Source: Neoconidiobolus thromboides FSU 785
Lineage: Eukaryota > Entomophthoromycota > Entomophthoromycetes > Entomophthorales > Neoconidiobolaceae
Reading direction: 5' to 3'
Assembly: GCA_025603075.1 (NCBI GenBank)
Contig: MU626348.1
Coordinates: 19,457 to 83,456, forward strand
Length of the DNA: 64,000 nucleotides
Shown here piece after piece: positions 54,385 through 64,000 of this stretch. The translations under genes were made by a program, and so were the position numbers. Under the pieces are notes generated by a model. The model was not told where the DNA came from. It did not search any database and was given only the letters and a program-made list of their open reading frames with translations. Each line of letters opens with the position of its first letter. Positions within the stretch are counted from its first letter, which is position 1.

Positions 54385-55070
54385 TATTTAAAATTGAATT
54401 ATACAATAGACTGGTAGTAATAGTTTATAATAATGTTTAAACTAAACTAAAGTTAATTAAAAGTAAAATATCTTTTATTAATACTGACACAATCAAGTAA
54501 GCACTTCAAAAATGTGGTTACTTTAAACTATTTATATAAATAATAAAACCTAGTTTTATGTATATGATATAATTTTAATTTGTCATTATCATCTTTTTAG
54601 TCTTTACAGTTCAATTATTTTAAAAAAACAAATATAGTATTAATTCTTAAAATTTCCAATATAGTTAATAAACAAATATTATGCTATTTTTGCTTCAAAA
54701 ATTCCTAATAGATTTTAAACTTTTTAAATTAATAAAGGACTTTAAAAGATAAAAGATATTAAAGCTTAATAGGGCTTGATAACATAATACAATCTAAACT
54801 ACAAAAAAATAAACTTAGATCACTATTAGAACACTAAAAGAAAAGTTTTTAGCCAATTAGAATTCGTATTTATTTTGATACCATCATTTTTATCTAAAAA
54901 TGACTTCAAACTGAAACTTTTCTAAACAACAAACTTTACAATTAGTGACGCAAACAATCAAATTGTCAATAATTTTAATCATGAACTGATTATTTTAAAA
55001 AATAAAAAGCTCCCAATTCGCAATTTTTTCAATCCAAATTTGAAAATCATGATCTCATTGCATCCCAAGG
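54385..55070. other. AT-rich spacer
   Basis: No gene or element copy. Confidence 0.5.
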
Positions 55071-55075
55071 AAAGG

Positions 55076-55083
55076 TATAAATA
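55076..55083 (+). promoter_or_regulatory. TATA box of the 11-mer repeat membrane protein
   Basis: TATAAATA 60 bp before the ATG at 55136. Confidence 0.5.
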
Positions 55084-55135
55084 CTAAATTTCTTCTCAAA
55101 AACATTTTTAAAGTTTAAAATTCTTATTATTTAGG

Positions 55136-56506
55136 ATGGTACAAAAAGTGCGCGAACAAAAGATTCAACAAAGAGCTAGTGAATTCAAATCCGATGCTAG
55201 TGAAGCCGCTACCCATGCTGCTAGCGCTGCCAAAGAAGGTGCTGCTTACGTCACTGAAGCTGTAAAAGGTAATATTGTTGACCCTGCCAAAAAGGTTGGG
55301 CAAAAAGCTGGCTCCATCGTTACTGATAATATCGCTACCGCTACTGAATATTTGTCTGAAAATGTAGTTGATGCTACTGAATATATTAAGGATAGAGCTG
55401 AAGATGGTAAGGAATATGTTAAAGAAAGGGCAGAGGATGCTAAAGCTTATGTCAAAGGAAAGGCTGAAGGTGCTAAAGAGTATGTAGATGAAACCGTTGA
55501 AGATGCTAAGGGTTATGCCCATAAGAGAGCAAAAGAAGTTAAAAAGGAAGGTAAACATGTCAAAGGTTTACTTCGAAATCTTGGTGATCAGTATTATAAC
55601 ATTTTTGTTTCACCGGTCTCTTATCGACTTTCGGATTCTTATCGAAGTGCAGCTCGTACTTGGAATAAGTTCCATAGTTCCCTTTATCGCCCAGCCAAAT
55701 CCTATAATGAAAAGAGCACCGAAGAATATCTGGAAAAACTTAAGGGTTTTTTTGATAAGGATGCTATTGAAAATGAACCCAAGCTCAAAGAGGCCTTTGA
55801 TTATATTTTAAATTCTGCTCATTCTGCTAAAAACAGTGCAGGTGAAGCTTTATCCGAAGCTAAAGATAAGATTACTGATACCCTAAAGGATGGTTATGAA
55901 AATGTAGCTCAAACTGGAGAACAAACTAAAGATTACTGGAATTCCATTTCAAATAGTATTACTGAATCATTAAGTCTTAAGACTAGTCCAAGAGGATATT
56001 GGAGAAATATTTATCAAAGTATTGAGGATCAAAATAATCCAATTGCTGCCCCAATCTCTACTCTTGGTTATGCTCCAGCACCAATCACTTCCTTTTACCT
56101 TGGACTTATGACTATTCTTTACACAATGACTTTGTTAAAGAAATGGACTTGGGCCTATGGTTCATTACTTATTAAAGAAACCGTTAAAGATGGGAATGGT
56201 ACAGTATACGCTGAAAAGAAAACAGAAATTAAAGATGTTCATCCATCATCAACTAGTGAATTACAAAGATTTGAACAACCCTATTGGATTGTAGCTGTGT
56301 TTGGGAATTTACTACTACTTGAGTTAAATGATTATTCTAATTTAATAGTTCAATTATTTTTTATTCTAACTGTTGGATTTTCAGTATTATCTTCCTTTGT
56401 TCATCCATCTTATTCTCAATGGGTTACTTATACTCCTTATTATGGATTATTAATAGCTTCCGCTTTGAATATTTTTACTGGGTTATTCCAGGTTCCCCTT
56501 CTTTAA
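55136..56506 (+). CDS. 11-mer-repeat amphipathic-helix protein fused to a membrane domain
   Basis: 456 residues in a single exon with good codon use. Residues 1-140 are Ala/Lys/Glu-rich amphipathic helix. At 88-131 there are four back-to-back 11-residue units (AEDGKEYVKER, AEDAKAYVKGK, AEGAKEYVDET, VEDAKGYAHKR), the period seen in LEA proteins, perilipins and apolipoproteins that bind lipid surfaces. Residues 145-205 are non-repetitive; 205-280 are again Ala/Lys helical (NSAHSAKNSAGEALSEAKD). From about 300 a hydrophobic domain begins with a segment at about 313-330, a loop, and then two or three helices to the C-terminus (LLLLELNDYSNLIVQLFF, YGLLIASALNIFTG). There is no signal peptide. I do not know a family with this exact combination. 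Lipid-droplet or ER/vacuole membrane association is inferred. Confidence 0.8.
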   Translation: MVQKVREQKIQQRASEFKSDASEAATHAASAAKEGAAYVTEAVKGNIVDPAKKVGQKAGSIVTDNIATATEYLSENVVDATEYIKDRAEDGKEYVKERAEDAKAYVKGKAEGAKEYVDETVEDAKGYAHKRAKEVKKEGKHVKGLLRNLGDQYYNIFVSPVSYRLSDSYRSAARTWNKFHSSLYRPAKSYNEKSTEEYLEKLKGFFDKDAIENEPKLKEAFDYILNSAHSAKNSAGEALSEAKDKITDTLKDGYENVAQTGEQTKDYWNSISNSITESLSLKTSPRGYWRNIYQSIEDQNNPIAAPISTLGYAPAPITSFYLGLMTILYTMTLLKKWTWAYGSLLIKETVKDGNGTVYAEKKTEIKDVHPSSTSELQRFEQPYWIVAVFGNLLLLELNDYSNLIVQLFFILTVGFSVLSSFVHPSYSQWVTYTPYYGLLIASALNIFTGLFQVPLL

Positions 56507-56822
56507 ATTGTAGTGGAATTATATTGGTATAATTTTAAATATTATATATATTTAGAATTTAGCTTTTTTATTATAATAAAATTTATTAGCTTATATAAAT
56601 TATTTTAATTTGAATCGTTTATTTGAGTTTTAAATTTGAGAGGTAATGGTAAATATATAAAGTTAAATAAAACATAAATATCATAAATGATTTTTAACCT
56701 TATTTAACAATTTAACATAATAAACAATAAACAGTAGATATCATAGACAGTATAAAAAGAAAAATAAACTTTGTTCAACAAATAAGGTAACAACATAAAT
56801 AGCCTGTAATTCATTCTCATCC

Positions 56823-59273
56823 TTAAACTTCTCTCTCGATCTGTTCCACTAACCTAATAGAGGTTTTAACTACTTCCAACAATTTGACATTCTCCTGTGT
56901 ATCTCCTAAAATATGGAGTGGTTGCCATTGTACTCTTTCCCCCAATAACAATCCTTTATTACCCTGAAAATACTTGGACCAATCTCGATGATAAGTTTCT
57001 AATTGATAATAAGGAGGCAAATGGTTATGATCTAAATATCCATTGACCTTATTATCATCATCTTCTTTGATTAAATTATAAACCTCAATTCGATTTAAAT
57101 CACATCCAATATTTTCAGTTAATTTAAACCCTTCTTTAGTTTTTAACTTAATACTATTGATTTTTAAGATACCAGGTATGTTTTTATATGCTATACTTTG
57201 ATCTTTAGGACTATTATTTAAAAAAGTAATATTAAAGTTAATATACCATATTGTGTAGATTATTATAGAACTTACTTACAAGTAAATGAATTTAAAAATG
57301 TTTTGATCCATTTGAGCTTCACTGGTAATAATACTCTAGTAGATAAACTAATTTGAAAATCCAATTTACTAAATTAAAGTTAGTGATATTAAAAATAGGA
57401 GTTAATAAATGTATTTCAAGTTACCGATCTAATGAAGACCAATTAATTTTAGTATGGTAATGTTTAGATGAAATAACTTTAATTAATTGCATTGTAAAAT
57501 AGCTAATATAAATTTTAATAGGCTTCATTTCATTATTATTCATTTGTTTTATCATTCCTTTAAGTTCAAATACTTTATGTGATGTTATTACATTTGATAA
57601 AAAGTTTTTTACTTTTAATATAACAGATTCATCTTCACTTAAACTATAAAACAGAAATAATAAATAAAATAATAAATAATAATAACAATCTTACCAATTA
57701 AAAAAGTAAGTTTGACTTTTATATTGATTCATAACAATATCGTTAATACTTGTATAATCCCATATTTTTTTATTTACATTTAAATTGGGTATTATATAAA
57801 ATATTTTACCAAATCTATAATAGTAAAGTAATATAAATATGAATGTTATAAATATCCTATAAATAAGCTTACTTTATCTTTAAATCAACTTCACCATAGT
57901 GAGAAGATGCTTCACCTAAGCCATGTACTAATTCTTTGTGTAAAAAATCCCAATTATATTTTCTACGGCTACAAAATAAAAATAAAAATAAGAATAAAAA
58001 TAATATATAAATTAATAATGACAATGACAATAATATATAGTAAACTTACTTTAAGCCAGGTAATTTCTTTGGTTTATTTTCTAAATTAAAATCTACTCCT
58101 TGATATTTATTACTTTTATAATACACTCTTTGATTTGAATCCATAAATTTTATATCAGAGTTGCTAAAAAAATCTTGTTGATTTTGTTCATTTCGATTTA
58201 ATGTATTTGATCTCATTGGAACTATATTTTAACAATAGATTATTATCATATACTGCTATATTAATATAGTAAATAATATTACCGTTTTTATCTCCTGTAC
58301 TTTCATTATCATCTGAACTTGATACTTCTAATACAGAATCCCAACGTATTTTTACTATTTTTTGATTTCTTGGTCTCGTTCTTTTATTAATATTATTAGT
58401 AAAATTATACTTCATAATATCTTCTTCTCTATCTGATGTATTTTCATGAAAACCAAAATGAGGTGGCTTGAATCTTGATTTTTTGATAATACCAAATTTA
58501 TTTTCCAGCTTAGGCAAATAATTCAGTATATCTGGATGTGTCATACCATTTGATAATGTAAAATTAATATCATCTTTTTTTATGGCTGTTATTGGCAAAT
58601 ATAACTGATATCTTTTTTGTCGACTTAATTTTAGATTTAAATGGTAGTCCTTTAAATTATAAATGTAAAATTGTCTAGGTATTAATTGTGGAAAAGGTAC
58701 AAAACAAATCTGTTGTTCAATATCAGCTAAAGGATAATGAAATAAAGATATTGGAATTCTTATATTTTTTATTGATAACTAGAAATGAAAGTAAAAATAA
58801 AAAATATTGTTTATTCTTATTATTATAATTACCTTGGTATCAACAAAGCAACTTAATCTTTGATAGCCCAATTCTACTTTATCTGGGTCTTCGGAAGCGA
58901 TAGTGATACGGTTATTATTCTCAATTTTAAATTCAGCTTGAGTTTGTTCCGTCAACATATGTAACCAATTTTCACCAAAAGGGGAAATAAAAAAAGCTCT
59001 TAAATTTAAAGTTTCAACTGGAAACTCATAGACTTTACAGTTATCGACAATATCATCTTCACTATCATCTTCATACATACTATCACTACTTGGATAAGAA
59101 CTGTGATGAGTTCTTACCTCTTTTCCGTTTCTTGGGGTGTTAAAACTTTCCCTTTCTTCTTCCATAGATCCACCATAGCTACAATCACTTGACTGTTGTT
59201 GATTACCTTCTGTTTCACTATCACTATCCATTACTGGTAAATAATCTGGTACTTTTTTATACATTGATACCAT
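56823..59273 (-). CDS. Conserved-looking hypothetical protein with N-terminal KH-like region (8-9 exons)
   Basis: Exon 1 (58833-59273) encodes an acidic Ser-rich start and then a compact domain (VYEFPVETLNLRAFFISPFG with ENWLHMLTEQT, ending LGYQRLSCFVDTK), which has the beta-alpha-alpha-beta look of a KH fold. Exon 2 (58283-58778) and further exons follow at about 58.0-58.2, 57.9, 57.7, 57.4-57.6, 57.3 and 56.8-57.2 kb, all joined by GT...AG introns of 50-80 nt and in phase as far as I could follow. The terminal exon contains LETYHRDWSKYFQGN and ends EQIEREV. About 680 residues in all. I do not recognise the family. RNA binding is a guess from the KH-like part. Nine consistent exons argue strongly for a real, constrained gene. 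Confidence 0.6.
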
Positions 59274-59565
59274 ATCACTTATCTTTTTAGTAATTAACCA
59301 TTCTCTATTAAAATGTTAATTAATTTATAAATAAATTACTTTTATTTTAAAATATCCAACTTTACGCTTTATTCACTGATTTTTGGTTATTACCACATAT
59401 TTTGATAGACTATAGAGGGTATAAATTGTAAGTTGTCATTATTTTAGTTTTTAAAATAGATTATTACCTTCTTTTTAGATAGAAACTGAATATCGCAATG
59501 AGCGTATTTGGCTACTTTTCTACACAATTTATCATTAATAATTTATAAATTTAAATTATTTAAAT

Positions 59566-59676
59566 TTACTCAATAGCTTCTTTTAATTCCTCAAGTTCAT
59601 TCTTAGCCCATTGAAATGGTACAGTGATATTTAATACCAGTTGACGAGGAGATTGACCAGGCCCATGGGTTGTCAT
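59566..59676 (-). CDS. Short conserved-looking open frame or terminal exon
   Basis: 36 residues from an ATG at 59676 (MTTHGPGQSPRQLVLNIT...) to TAA. The frame is also open upstream through QFFHLTRK to a possible acceptor TTTTCAG near 59703, so this may be the last exon of a gene whose earlier exons I could not find. GC content is well above the flanks. Family not recognised. Confidence 0.4.
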   Translation of the reverse strand: MTTHGPGQSPRQLVLNITVPFQWAKNELEELKEAIE

Positions 59677-59966
59677 TTTTCTTGTTAAATGAAAGAATTG
59701 AACTGAAAATAAGAATGATTTTATACTTTATTTTTTTAATTTTTTTGCATTAAAAGTTTCATCATAAATTATTCAATTTAGTTAACATTATATAAATTGT
59801 ATTAAAGTTTATTTTATTAGTAGTTTAATTTATTTTTAACTATTCTGCTATTTTATTTAATATATCAGATGTTTGATATGTTCCATCACATTTTGAACCC
59901 AGTTTGACTATTATTTTATAATCTATTTTAGTATTTAATTGATGCTCTATTTAACATTTAAAACTA

Positions 59967-60069
59967 TGATATGGTGATGTGTTTTTTTTGAATTTTACTA
60001 ATAACTTTTCCACTCAAACAGTGCTCAAAAATAGAAAAAGTAATGAAATAAAAAAAAACCTCCATATGA
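59967..60069 (-). mobile_element. Fold-back element copy 25
   Basis: ATAT|GGTGATG ... AACCTCC|ATAT, with the GGCTTCA arm lost but the core present. Confidence 0.85.
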
Positions 60070-60189
60070 TAAACACTAAAAACAAAAATTATTCATGGCG
60101 AAACAAGCAATCTACTAATAAATAAATAAAATATAAACAATGTAAATCTAACAACTATAATTTTTAATTAATATATTTGAAAAATTAAC

Positions 60190-60905
60190 CCAATGTCATT
60201 TTTAAACTACTCTTCAAAGGTTGCTGTTGACTAGCAACATGAGTAAAAACAGGTTCGTTACTATCTACTATAGTGTCTTGTTGATTAACTACCTCTTTCC
60301 TACTTTTTATTAGTTTTACTTGATTAGTAACATCAAAAATATTGGAATTACTGCAATTTACTACAGTACTCTCCTTAGGCTGATCCTTGAGTATTACTTT
60401 ATATACAACACCCTGCTGGCAAACATATCTTGATTAGCACCTAATTGGATGGGTTATAAGTTAACTGTTAAACCTGGTACGTTAATAGCTAACCAAGGTT
60501 TATTCCCTCGCTTAGAAGGCTTCTTATTACCACTAAGCATACTTTCAAACCAACTATTGAATTCTCCTTCCTTTGAATTATTAGAATTAAAAGTTTACTA
60601 TTTCTACCACAAATATCTTAATGGGTAGCATTTGTCTTTTCGTTAATTGCAATATTATCATCTTCAGCTACTGGGGCTGGTTTTGAATCTAAGGCATAAA
60701 TGAGTTGGTTTTTTGAGGATAAGTGAACGTTGGTTTTATCTAGAAGTTTACTAATAGCAGATGAACATACTTTTTTTTATCCCTTGTTTTAAATTAGTTT
60801 GATAATATGCTTCTATAGTTAAGAGGACAATGAATGTGAGAAAAAGTGAATTGAGTTTCCTTATTTTTATTTGTTACTATTAACGACTATGTTTGAGAGG
60901 GAATA
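60190..60905 (-). pseudogene. Decayed secreted-protein gene
   Basis: Reading the minus strand from about 60900: a TATA-like ACTATAAATA, a signal-peptide-like run (RKLNSLFLTFIVLLTIEA) whose start codon is ATA instead of ATG, and then a frame change. Next come SSAISKLLDKTNVHLSS through INEKTNATH-stop, a further frame with EGEFNSWFESMLSG, NKPWLAINVPGLTVNL-stop, another shift, and a final run to the stop near 60194 (KDQPKESTVVNCSNS ... SLKMTLG). At least two frameshifts and three stops. GC content is above the spacer level. Original function not recognised. Confidence 0.5.
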
Positions 60906-61275
60906 TTTATAGTATTTCAAGACAGTTGTCATTACAATTTGTTTGAATAATTTTAGTTTTTAGTATTAAGTTAATTTATTAGCTTGGAAGGTTGGAGTTT
61001 AAATCTGTACTCAAATTAGAACCTTTGATTTGTTAAATGTGTATTAGTTTTATCAGAAATTAATATTTTTAGTTTATTTATTTTTGATTAATACTAAATT
61101 TTAAAATTAATATAACAATTAAAATCTATGATAATTTAACTTTAGTCATATTTTATTGTATTTATTTGATAAAAATAGTTACATTAAATCAAAAATAACA
61201 TCTCATTAAAAAATATTTATAAAAATACAAATGTTTTAATCCTCATATTATTCCATCCTTTCATGATTTTTCCCC

Positions 61276-62427
61276 CTATTTTGATTGACAATACTCTTGA
61301 AACAACTCAGCGAAAGATTCCCTCAACTAAGTAAAAAAGTCAATTACAATCCTCATAAAAACTAGAAACTTTTTTTACCTGTTCTGATACCACTTTTGAA
61401 TTCGTCAAATAAGCCAATAATAAAGTATTTGGTAACCAAGTACCTTGAATATTACCTTTATGGTTATTATCAACAATAACATCAATACCTTCTGAATTCT
61501 TTACAAATAAATAAGAAGCATTCATAGGTATCACTCCCTTAGGGAAATAATGGGAGAATTCATTTAATTGATCCAAATAAACCTAAAATAATAAGACATT
61601 AAATAACAATAGACAACATAAATAGTACCTGTTTTTCTTTTTCTTCTATTGGACCGCTCGTTTGTTTCTCTAAATGGTATTTTAAATTCCTAGTCAATCC
61701 ACCTTTTAAATGTGGGCCATTCGTTGCTCTTACAGGAACTTAAATAGAGTTAATCTGTACAAATTAATAATAAACAATCTTCTTACTTATATTCACTGCA
61801 AATAATGCTTTTGAATCAATCAATTGCTTAATAAATTGATTGCAATATTCTTTATCCAAGAGAAATTTTTCTTTATCAAAATCCTAAATATTAATTATTA
61901 GCATTCTATATTCCATATATATAACACAAAACTTACTTTAAACTCTTTATTCTTCTTTAAAAACTCTTTTAACCCTCTCTCTTCAATATAAACGGCCACT
62001 GAATAAGCTTGAAACTTTAAAATAGTAACAGTTCTCACACCCATACCCATTAATTGATATTTTTTATTTAATACATATAATTCGCTATCATAATTGATGC
62101 CAGAAGCTTTTTCAGCTAAATAAATATGCATTAGCTCAAGGGAATTAGTTAGAATTTATCGATTATGAACTACTTTTAAAATCCTTGGCTACGCCTTCAT
62201 TTTTTATCATTTGAGTTTTAAACAAACTATAACCTAAACCAATACCAGCGCCGATAATAAAACTTTTTTTGAGGATCGAATTGCTGTTGTTATTACCCTA
62301 GAAAATAATATAAATTTATCTAAAATTTTTCATTCTTCGTCTCGCGCTTCACTTCACTTACCTTACTACTATAGTATTTCCTACTCAAAGGCTTAATTTG
62401 TTTTATTGTATTGAGTAATAAACGCAT
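61276..62427 (-). CDS. AIM18: Mitochondrial chalcone-isomerase-fold protein, AIM18/AIM46-like (about 6 exons)
   Basis: Exon 1 (from 62427) encodes a mitochondrial targeting sequence (MRLLLNTIKQIKPLSRKYYSS). Exon 2 holds a glycine-rich membrane helix (SFIIGAGIGLGYSLF). Exon 3 begins with EKASGINYDSELYVLN after an intron whose acceptor is TTTATTTAG, so an apparent upstream Met in that frame is not the start. The CHI domain continues with LMGMGVRTVTILKFQAYSVA, VPVRATNGPHLKGGL, FPKGVIPMNAS, and IQGTWLPNTLLLAYL. The final short exon encodes LRESFAELFQEYCQSK-stop. Fungal members (Aim18/Aim46) are inner-membrane CHI-like proteins that bind haem in yeast. The conserved Arg of RATNGPHLKGG is present. 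AIM18 versus AIM46 is not resolved. Confidence 0.82.
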
Positions 62428-62585
62428 TTCAATTTAGAAAACGGAGTTGATGAAGCTGATTTACTTTTAATTTGAAAAATAGAAATGTTGAGTTTCCAAT
62501 TTTGTCAAAATTTATTGATGACAATGCATTAAATTGCTTTGTCAAAAAAAGTATTAAAATAAGATACTCACAAAGAGACACAAAT

Positions 62586-62658
62586 GGGGTAGTAGCTCAA
62601 TCGGTAGAGTACTCGCTTTGCATGCGAGGGGCACGGGGATCGAAACCCTGCTACTCCA
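62586..62658 (+). tRNA. tRNA-Ala (TGC)
   Basis: 73 nt without intron. The acceptor GGGGTAG/CTACTCC contains the G3-T70 wobble pair, the identity mark of tRNA-Ala, and the anticodon loop is TTTGCAT. D arm is GCTC...GAGT and the anticodon stem is CTCGC/GCGAG. The T loop is ATCGAAA, with A instead of the usual T at position 54. The first T-stem pairs are C-G and G-T. Confidence 0.93.
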
Positions 62659-62659
62659 T

Positions 62660-63274
62660 ATAATCACCATCCTTATGGTTTTTTTTGCCAAATCTTATCC
62701 GAGTTGGCTACAAATTATGATAGTTTTTTTTAAGTTAAATTACAATACTAATTAAATTTGTTTTTTAAAACATTTATGGGTATAAATAAATTAAAATATG
62801 ATAATATCTATTCATTTATACCTCAATATGTCACTTTTTATTTACAGATTGTAAGATTTTAAAGAAACAGGCTTATAGCAGTCCTCTTTAATTTAAATCC
62901 TAACAACCAACTCATAAATCTAAATTGTTCACTTCATTCAGCTTAATTCAAATGAATTTACATTTCCAGAATACTTAACTTTCATCATACCTAGAGTTAA
63001 TATAATATAATATTATATTATATTATGCTAACGTTCAGGATGAATGTGAATAAAAGGCTTTAATATTTTATATTTGTTTCTAATTTAATAATTTAAAAAT
63101 TATAATCAGTGTTTTACCAAATCATCCTTTATGAATGCAGAATCAAAAAAATATTTAGAGGTTTCTTTAGTAAGTTTAAGTGCAATAGCTTTATAATTAT
63201 TTATTATTTAATTCTCTTTTAAAAACTATGGCATAGAAATAAGTAGTTAAATGCTTATTTTTTAAAACATTTAA
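62660..63274. other. AT-rich spacer with palindrome
   Basis: No gene. Contains the perfect A/T palindrome at 62998-63025. Confidence 0.5.
62998..63025. repeat. Perfect 28-bp A/T palindrome
   Basis: Fourteen bases and their exact reverse complement with no spacer, built from TATAA units. Cruciform-prone and hard to sequence. It may also be simple-sequence expansion. Confidence 0.85.
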
Positions 63275-63385
63275 GCATATGGGGATGTATTTTTGTGTTT
63301 AAGAATTCTATTAACAAATTTTCCGCTTAAATAGCGCTCAAAAAATGGAAAAAATAGTAAAGCCAAGGAAAAACACTCTCATATT
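63275..63385 (-). mobile_element. Fold-back element copy 26
   Basis: ATAT|GGGGATG ... ACACTCTC|ATAT, with an intact CGCTTAAATAGCGCT core. It ends about 40 bp from the 3' end of the reductase gene. Confidence 0.9.
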
Positions 63386-63426
63386 TTAAATCTTGACTCT
63401 TGTTTATAAAAATAAACCTCATTTAT

Positions 63427-64000
63427 TTAAATATCACAACCCTTTAAAGAATCCTCACCATAACGTTCTCCTTTAACTTGAATCTTTTGAACCAACTCTC
63501 GAATCTGTTTATTCTCTTCTTCACTCAACTTAATTTTATGTGATTCGACATTTTCCTCAAGATATTTGACTCTTTTAGTACCTGGAATAGGAATAATATC
63601 GTCTCCTTGAGCTAATACCCAAGCTAAGCATAATTGAGAAGCTTTAATACCTTTGTTATTAGCAATCTCTTCTAATTTACTAACGATTTGGTAATTGTGT
63701 TTAGTATTCTCTTTTTTCAATCTAGGAATAGAAGGTCGAAAGTCCTCTTTCTCCAATTTTTCAACATTCAATTTTCCAGTTAAAAACCCACGGCCTAATG
63801 GGGAGTAAGCTACAACGGCTACTCCTAATTCTCGACAAGCTTGTAATAGACCATTCTTTTCAATAAAAGTTTCCCATGGACTTTATAAAAAGAAAAATAT
63901 ATTAGATTTTTATTTTTGGTTAACAATTAAATAATTTACCTATATTCTACTTGTACAGCAGATATTGGATGTACTTTATGTGCTCTTCTAAGGGTCTCTG
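63427..64000 (-). CDS. Aldo/keto reductase, 5' part outside the window
   Basis: The C-terminal exon (63427-63880) reads SPWETFIEKNGLLQACRELG, then VAVVAYSPLGRGFLTG, the variable loop DFRPSIPRL, and KASQLCLAWVLAQGDDIIPIPGT, the NADP-binding end of the barrel, finishing EDSLKGCDI. An intron (63881-63939) separates it from an upstream exon that runs off the window (ETLRRAHKVHPISAVQVEY). This is the arrangement of fungal aldo/keto reductases of the YakC/pyridoxal-reductase-like group, which reduce carbonyls with NADPH. The catalytic Asp-Tyr-Lys-His part is not in the window, so substrate class is open. Confidence 0.88.

Noticed and set aside
6435-63385. Mariner-type (TA duplication) origin for the fold-back elements
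   Set aside because: Many copies are flanked by ATAT, which mimics TA, but copies flanked by CAAT, CTAT, AATT, ATTT, TAAT, AAAT and TTAT show a 4-bp duplication.

Overview
The window looks like nuclear DNA of an AT-rich, early-diverging filamentous fungus. The evidence is a fungal-type septin, short spliceosomal introns (about 45-60 nt, GTAAG-like donors, CTAA-type branch sites near the acceptor), an intron-containing tRNA-Tyr, a Rhizomucor-type secreted lipase, a proteinase K-like subtilase, a histidine-brace (LPMO-like) secreted protein and a Pom33/TMEM33 protein. The mix of very low GC with secreted lipases, proteases and chitin/glucan-type oxidases would fit an Entomophthorales-like (Conidiobolus-type) genome, but that placement is inference.

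Layout. 1-42.5 kb is mostly accessory DNA: single-exon secreted or membrane protein genes (lipase; tyrosine/charge-rich secreted proteins; cytochrome b561-like proteins; a pair of small secreted proteins; LPMO-like protein; kelch-type receptors; a regulator without a zinc cluster), several decayed genes (a 7TM receptor, a kelch receptor, a pseudo-subtilase) and long AT-rich spacers. Two intron-free or intron-rich conserved genes sit inside it: a GNAT acetyltransferase and an 11-exon DNA topoisomerase I. 43.8-51.2 kb is a compact block of multi-exon housekeeping genes: TMEM33/Pom33 homologue A, SRP receptor beta, septin Cdc3, TMEM33/Pom33 homologue B, a candidate Sm-type small RNA and a WKF-domain protein. 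52-64 kb mixes a second intact kelch receptor, tRNA-Tyr, an 11-mer-repeat membrane protein, a nine-exon KH-like hypothetical gene, a decayed secreted protein, an AIM18-type chalcone-isomerase-fold protein, tRNA-Ala and a truncated aldo/keto reductase.

The dominant non-genic feature is one family of about 100-105 bp fold-back elements, with about 26 copies in either orientation. Their ends read GGGGATGT...ACATCCCC, the interior folds back on itself around a CGCT-N5-AGCG core, and they create 4-bp A/T-rich target duplications. Three copies lie inside one kelch-receptor pseudogene (8920-10312). For the best of them, comparison with the intact paralogue at 52.2 kb gives a clean empty site.

Two other patterns stand out. 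A regulator-plus-kelch-receptor block is duplicated (intact at 36-40 kb, decayed at 7.6-10.3 kb). A subtilase at 41.3-42.5 kb has lost both its catalytic His and Ser and also carries an internal stop codon. Intronless accessory genes have clear TATA boxes, whereas the intron-rich housekeeping genes show none. Exon boundaries were worked out by eye and may be off by a base.
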